A DNA stretch of 64,000 bases from Benincasa hispida (Eukaryota > Streptophyta > Magnoliopsida > Cucurbitales > Cucurbitaceae). The notes under the pieces are model-generated. The model was given only the letters and a program-made list of their open reading frames with translations, was not told the DNA's origin and searched no databases. This document shows positions 61,517 to 64,000 of this stretch, piece by piece. The number at the start of each line of letters is the position of its first letter. Within the stretch, counting starts at the first letter, position 1. The position numbers and the translations under genes were made by a program. The stretch lies in NCBI RefSeq assembly GCF_009727055.1, contig NC_052350.1, positions 40,968,372 through 41,032,371 of the forward strand. The letters are read 5' to 3'.

Positions 61517-62236
61517 TCAAATCAGCAATATTGGCGACTGGAGTAATATGTAGGTCACAAGGCAACTCAATATGGCAACTTGGTTTGGCCATCGGTCTGC
61601 GAATGAGAAGTAGGGCTTAAATGTGGCCTTCCACTCATTCCTCGGCCTTATTCGAATCTGGTAGTATTCACTCTTCCAATTTACTTTTAAAAAAATCAAG
61701 GCTCCTCTAAATTGATAAAGTAAATCACCTATTCTAGGGATTGGCAAGCTATACTTCACCATAATCCGATTGATAGCTCTACTATCAACGTACATCCTCC
61801 AACTGCCATTTCTTTTAGGGAGTGGGACTAGCACCGAACATAGGCTAAGGCTTGGTTGAATGTGCCCCTTTGTAAGCAAGTGAAGGATCTCGTACTCCTT
61901 AGGACTCATCCTATAGTGAGGTAAGTGTGATAATATAGCTCCCGAAATTAAATCAATGTGGTGTTGGATGTTTCGCAAGGGATGTAACGCCTCGGGTTCT
62001 TTTAAATGTGGGAATTCATCAAACAATCCTTGTACCTCCGGAGGAATTTCAACTTCTTGGCTTTCATTAGACTTCTCAGAAACACGTCCCAAAATATCAG
62101 CCTCCCTTTCCTTCATCAAGGTTTTGCCACCGATTGTAATAAACAAGTGGCTGCTGTCTTTTTTTTTTTTTTTTTTCAAGTTAACTCCCTCTTCATTCTT
62201 CTTATTCAATGGGAGTAATACAATCTTCTTATCCAT
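61517..62236 (-). pseudogene. Truncated Ty3/gypsy reverse transcriptase
   Basis: A 239-codon frame covers the RT N-terminal motifs: IQHHIDLISGA, YRMSPKEYE, LVPLPKRNGSWRMYVDSRAI and YYQIRIRPRNEWKATFK. It then diverges abruptly into sequence that in another frame matches an integrase tail. The catalytic YxDD box is absent, so the enzyme cannot be active. Confidence 0.88.
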
Positions 62237-62952
62237 CCATTGGAATTTGTATGTATTTTCTCTCCCTTTGTGTACGGCTCGAGTGTCAAACTATCAAGGT
62301 CTCCCTAGTAGAACATGGCATACATCCATGTCTAAAATGTCACAAACAATTTGATCTTTGTATCCCCTCCCAATTGAGAAGGGAACTGTACAAATTTCAT
62401 TGACTAGAACTTCTCCGCCCTTCTTCACCCAACCAATCTTGTAAGGCTTGGATGAGCTTCCACCTGGAGATTCAAGGCTGCCGCTAGCTTTTTGGAGACA
62501 AAATTCTCGCTACTTCCACTGTCTATAATGAAATTGCACACTTCGCCATTAATCGTGCACCGTGTCTTGAAAAGGCAATGTCATTGGGTTAGAATCTCCT
62601 TTAGGAGCGATTAACATCCTTTAGAGAACACAAGATACTCTATCTCCATCATCCGGTTCAATAAACTCAATTTCCTTCTCCTCCTTCTTCTTCTTCTTCT
62701 TCTTCCATGTAAGCCATTGTCTTTTTGTTGAGGACATGCATTGGATAGATGGCTAGCTTGGCCACATCGAAAACATTTTCCCAATGACTGCCTATTGTAA
62801 GGATTCTAAGTTCTTTTCTTGCAGGCTGTCTCTGTTTTCTTCTCCTCGGCTCCTCCTTGATTTTCTCTCTCTTTTCCTTTGGTCGAAGATGGTGGATTTG
62901 GCTGGTCGGATGTCTTATTTGCAGCATTCATTTTCCTACTTGTGGAGGCTTC

Positions 62953-63279
62953 TCAAGCAGCTCTTTTTGATGAATTCTTGGAGCGAATTTCATTCATCTC
63001 CTCCACGGTTTCAGTAAAAGAAATGGCCTCGGATAATAAGTGAAAAGGTTGTAGTTTTGCCTTTTCTTTGATGTCCATGCATAGGCCTCCAACAAATCGC
63101 GCAATCAAATGTTGCTCATTCTCAATCAAGTTTGTTCTTGCTTCTAGCCGGTGGAACTCTTCAATATAATCAGCCACCGACCATGCTCTTTGCCTACAAT
63201 TTTGATATTGGTTGTACAATGTTTGTTCATAGTTGGGAGGAAGAAACCGCTCTTTCATCAATATTTTCATCTTTTCCAA
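62953..63279 (-). CDS. Ty3/gypsy gag fragment
   Basis: A 108-codon frame matches the Retrotrans_gag domain (MKERFLPPNYEQTLYNQYQN region, then YIEEFHRLEARTNLIENEQH). Further gag sequence lies on both sides in other frames (63623-63991 and 62667-62927), so small frameshifts are present. This domain forms the capsid in intact relatives. Confidence 0.8.
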   Translation of the reverse strand: MEKMKILMKERFLPPNYEQTLYNQYQNCRQRAWSVADYIEEFHRLEARTNLIENEQHLIARFVGGLCMDIKEKAKLQPFHLLSEAISFTETVEEMNEIRSKNSSKRAA

Positions 63280-64000
63280 CGACTGAATCGGCCGCTTGCC
63301 ATTTCTTCTCCAATTGATTTCAATTTGATCTCACCACACCGAGGTGCCGACTTTCAACTTTAAGGCCATTAGATTCACTTTCTTATGTCCAGGTGTATTC
63401 ACGTAGGTGAAGAAATTCTCCGTGTTCTTGATCCAATCAAGAAATGTCTCAATGTCACACTTCTCACTGTACATTAAGTCAATCTTCATTCCGTAGTCAT
63501 TTGAATCACCTCTCATCTCACATTCTCGCCTCTTCCTCTTCTTGGTACAAATAATTCTTCTTCTTGATCATATTCAATAGATAAGTCCCATTCTTGCTCT
63601 TCTTAAAATCTTTCTTGGACAATCATTGTCTTCTTGGATTTTCTTGGAGCTGTCTATGTCTTAGCTGTCCGCCACCTCTCCTTCCTCTTCCTCCCCATTC
63701 TCGAACGAATAGTTGAAAATTCTCTCGATTTTGAGGAGCTGCAGCCAGCATCTCAACTCTTCGAGTAAGGGTTTCCATACTTTCTTGAAGGCTCGTTAAT
63801 ATTCCATAAATTCCCTCCAATGAATTCTCAACAGACAACAAGCATCGTGTTGTAGTACTTGGAGAGAGGGTGGGGGTTTCTTCCACCTCTTGTTCTTGCT
63901 CGTGAATGTCTCTTCCGATTGGCAGATTGGCTCTTCTTCTGGCCATTGGTCCCAAATCTTGGAGAGTTTTGATACCAAAATTTGGTGCCAAAAGACTTAT

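Larger units (their letters stand above)
61268..64000 (-). mobile_element. Ty3/gypsy retrotransposon with internally deleted pol
   Basis: Read on the minus strand from the window edge: end of a 5' LTR (...GGCACCA, about 63983-64000), primer binding site TGGTATCAAAAC (about 63978), gag (63991 down to about 62950, including a Retrotrans_gag block with NQYQNCRQRAWSVADYIEEF), a CCHC zinc knuckle CFRCGQASHLSNAC (near 62735-62775), an aspartic protease core FIIDSGSSENFVS (near 62500-62550), and the N-terminal half of reverse transcriptase (VPLPKRNGSWRMYVDSRAIN). RT then stops after EWKATFK (about 61617). In another frame a segment follows that looks like the integrase C-terminus (CHIELPCDLHITPV...ADL), then LEDEFDFG, the polypurine tract GGGAGGGG, and a 175-bp 3' LTR (61268-61442). 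RT motifs beyond this point, RNase H and most of integrase are missing. The reading frame is interrupted, so it is non-autonomous. It probably sits in a CBP80 intron. Confidence 0.85.

Noticed and set aside
1..64000. tRNA, rRNA or other structured RNA genes
   Set aside because: By eye I saw no tRNA cloverleaf with A and B boxes and no rRNA sequence. The TGGTATCA(A)AGC strings are retrotransposon primer binding sites. A tRNAscan or Rfam search would settle this.

Overview
The window is plant nuclear DNA. The codon use, GT-AG introns, AT-rich intergenic DNA, L1-type LINEs, LTR retrotransposons and Tourist-like MITEs all fit a dicot. The gene sequences look most like Cucurbitaceae (gourd/melon relatives); that family assignment is an inference from recalled homologs. 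Two short N runs (868-872 and 25480-25492) show it is an assembled scaffold.

Layout. 1-14.4 kb is gene-free and repeat-rich. It holds a family of long LTRs (about 873-2258, 5905-7563 and 7654-9769, all on the minus strand), a degenerate GTTGGT-type minisatellite, and MITEs, one nested in another. 15.2-16.7 kb carries one intronless GRAS gene (SCL3-like) on the plus strand. 20.8-43.6 kb is a single minus-strand gene for a DDT/PHD chromatin protein of the PTM family. It has nine coding exons whose junctions stay in frame to give 1,697 codons; two of its introns are swollen to 5.0 and 9.1 kb by nested LINE debris. 43.8-51.6 kb is intergenic, with another diverged LTR and a MITE pair. 51.66-60.90 kb holds the 3' two thirds of a minus-strand gene for the nuclear cap-binding subunit CBP80/ABH1. 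Its 5.8-kb intron contains a small LTR element with no pol and several truncated LINEs. 61.27-64.0 kb is a Ty3/gypsy element, minus strand, with a large internal deletion in pol; it probably lies in the next CBP80 intron. The CBP80 N-terminus lies beyond the window.

The three genes are unrelated housekeeping or regulatory genes: a GA/root-development GRAS regulator, a PHD/DDT nuclear protein, and an mRNA cap-binding subunit. Nothing suggests they form a pathway or cluster. I found no CRISPR, operon, biosynthetic cluster or new defence-like system. The most informative content is transposon archaeology: several LINE copies still carry exact 14-18 bp target-site duplications, a solo LTR has a perfect 5-bp duplication with an empty-site paralog nearby, and two LTR elements are shrunken non-autonomous derivatives. 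Exon borders were placed by eye from splice consensus plus frame continuity. No alignment or search was run.
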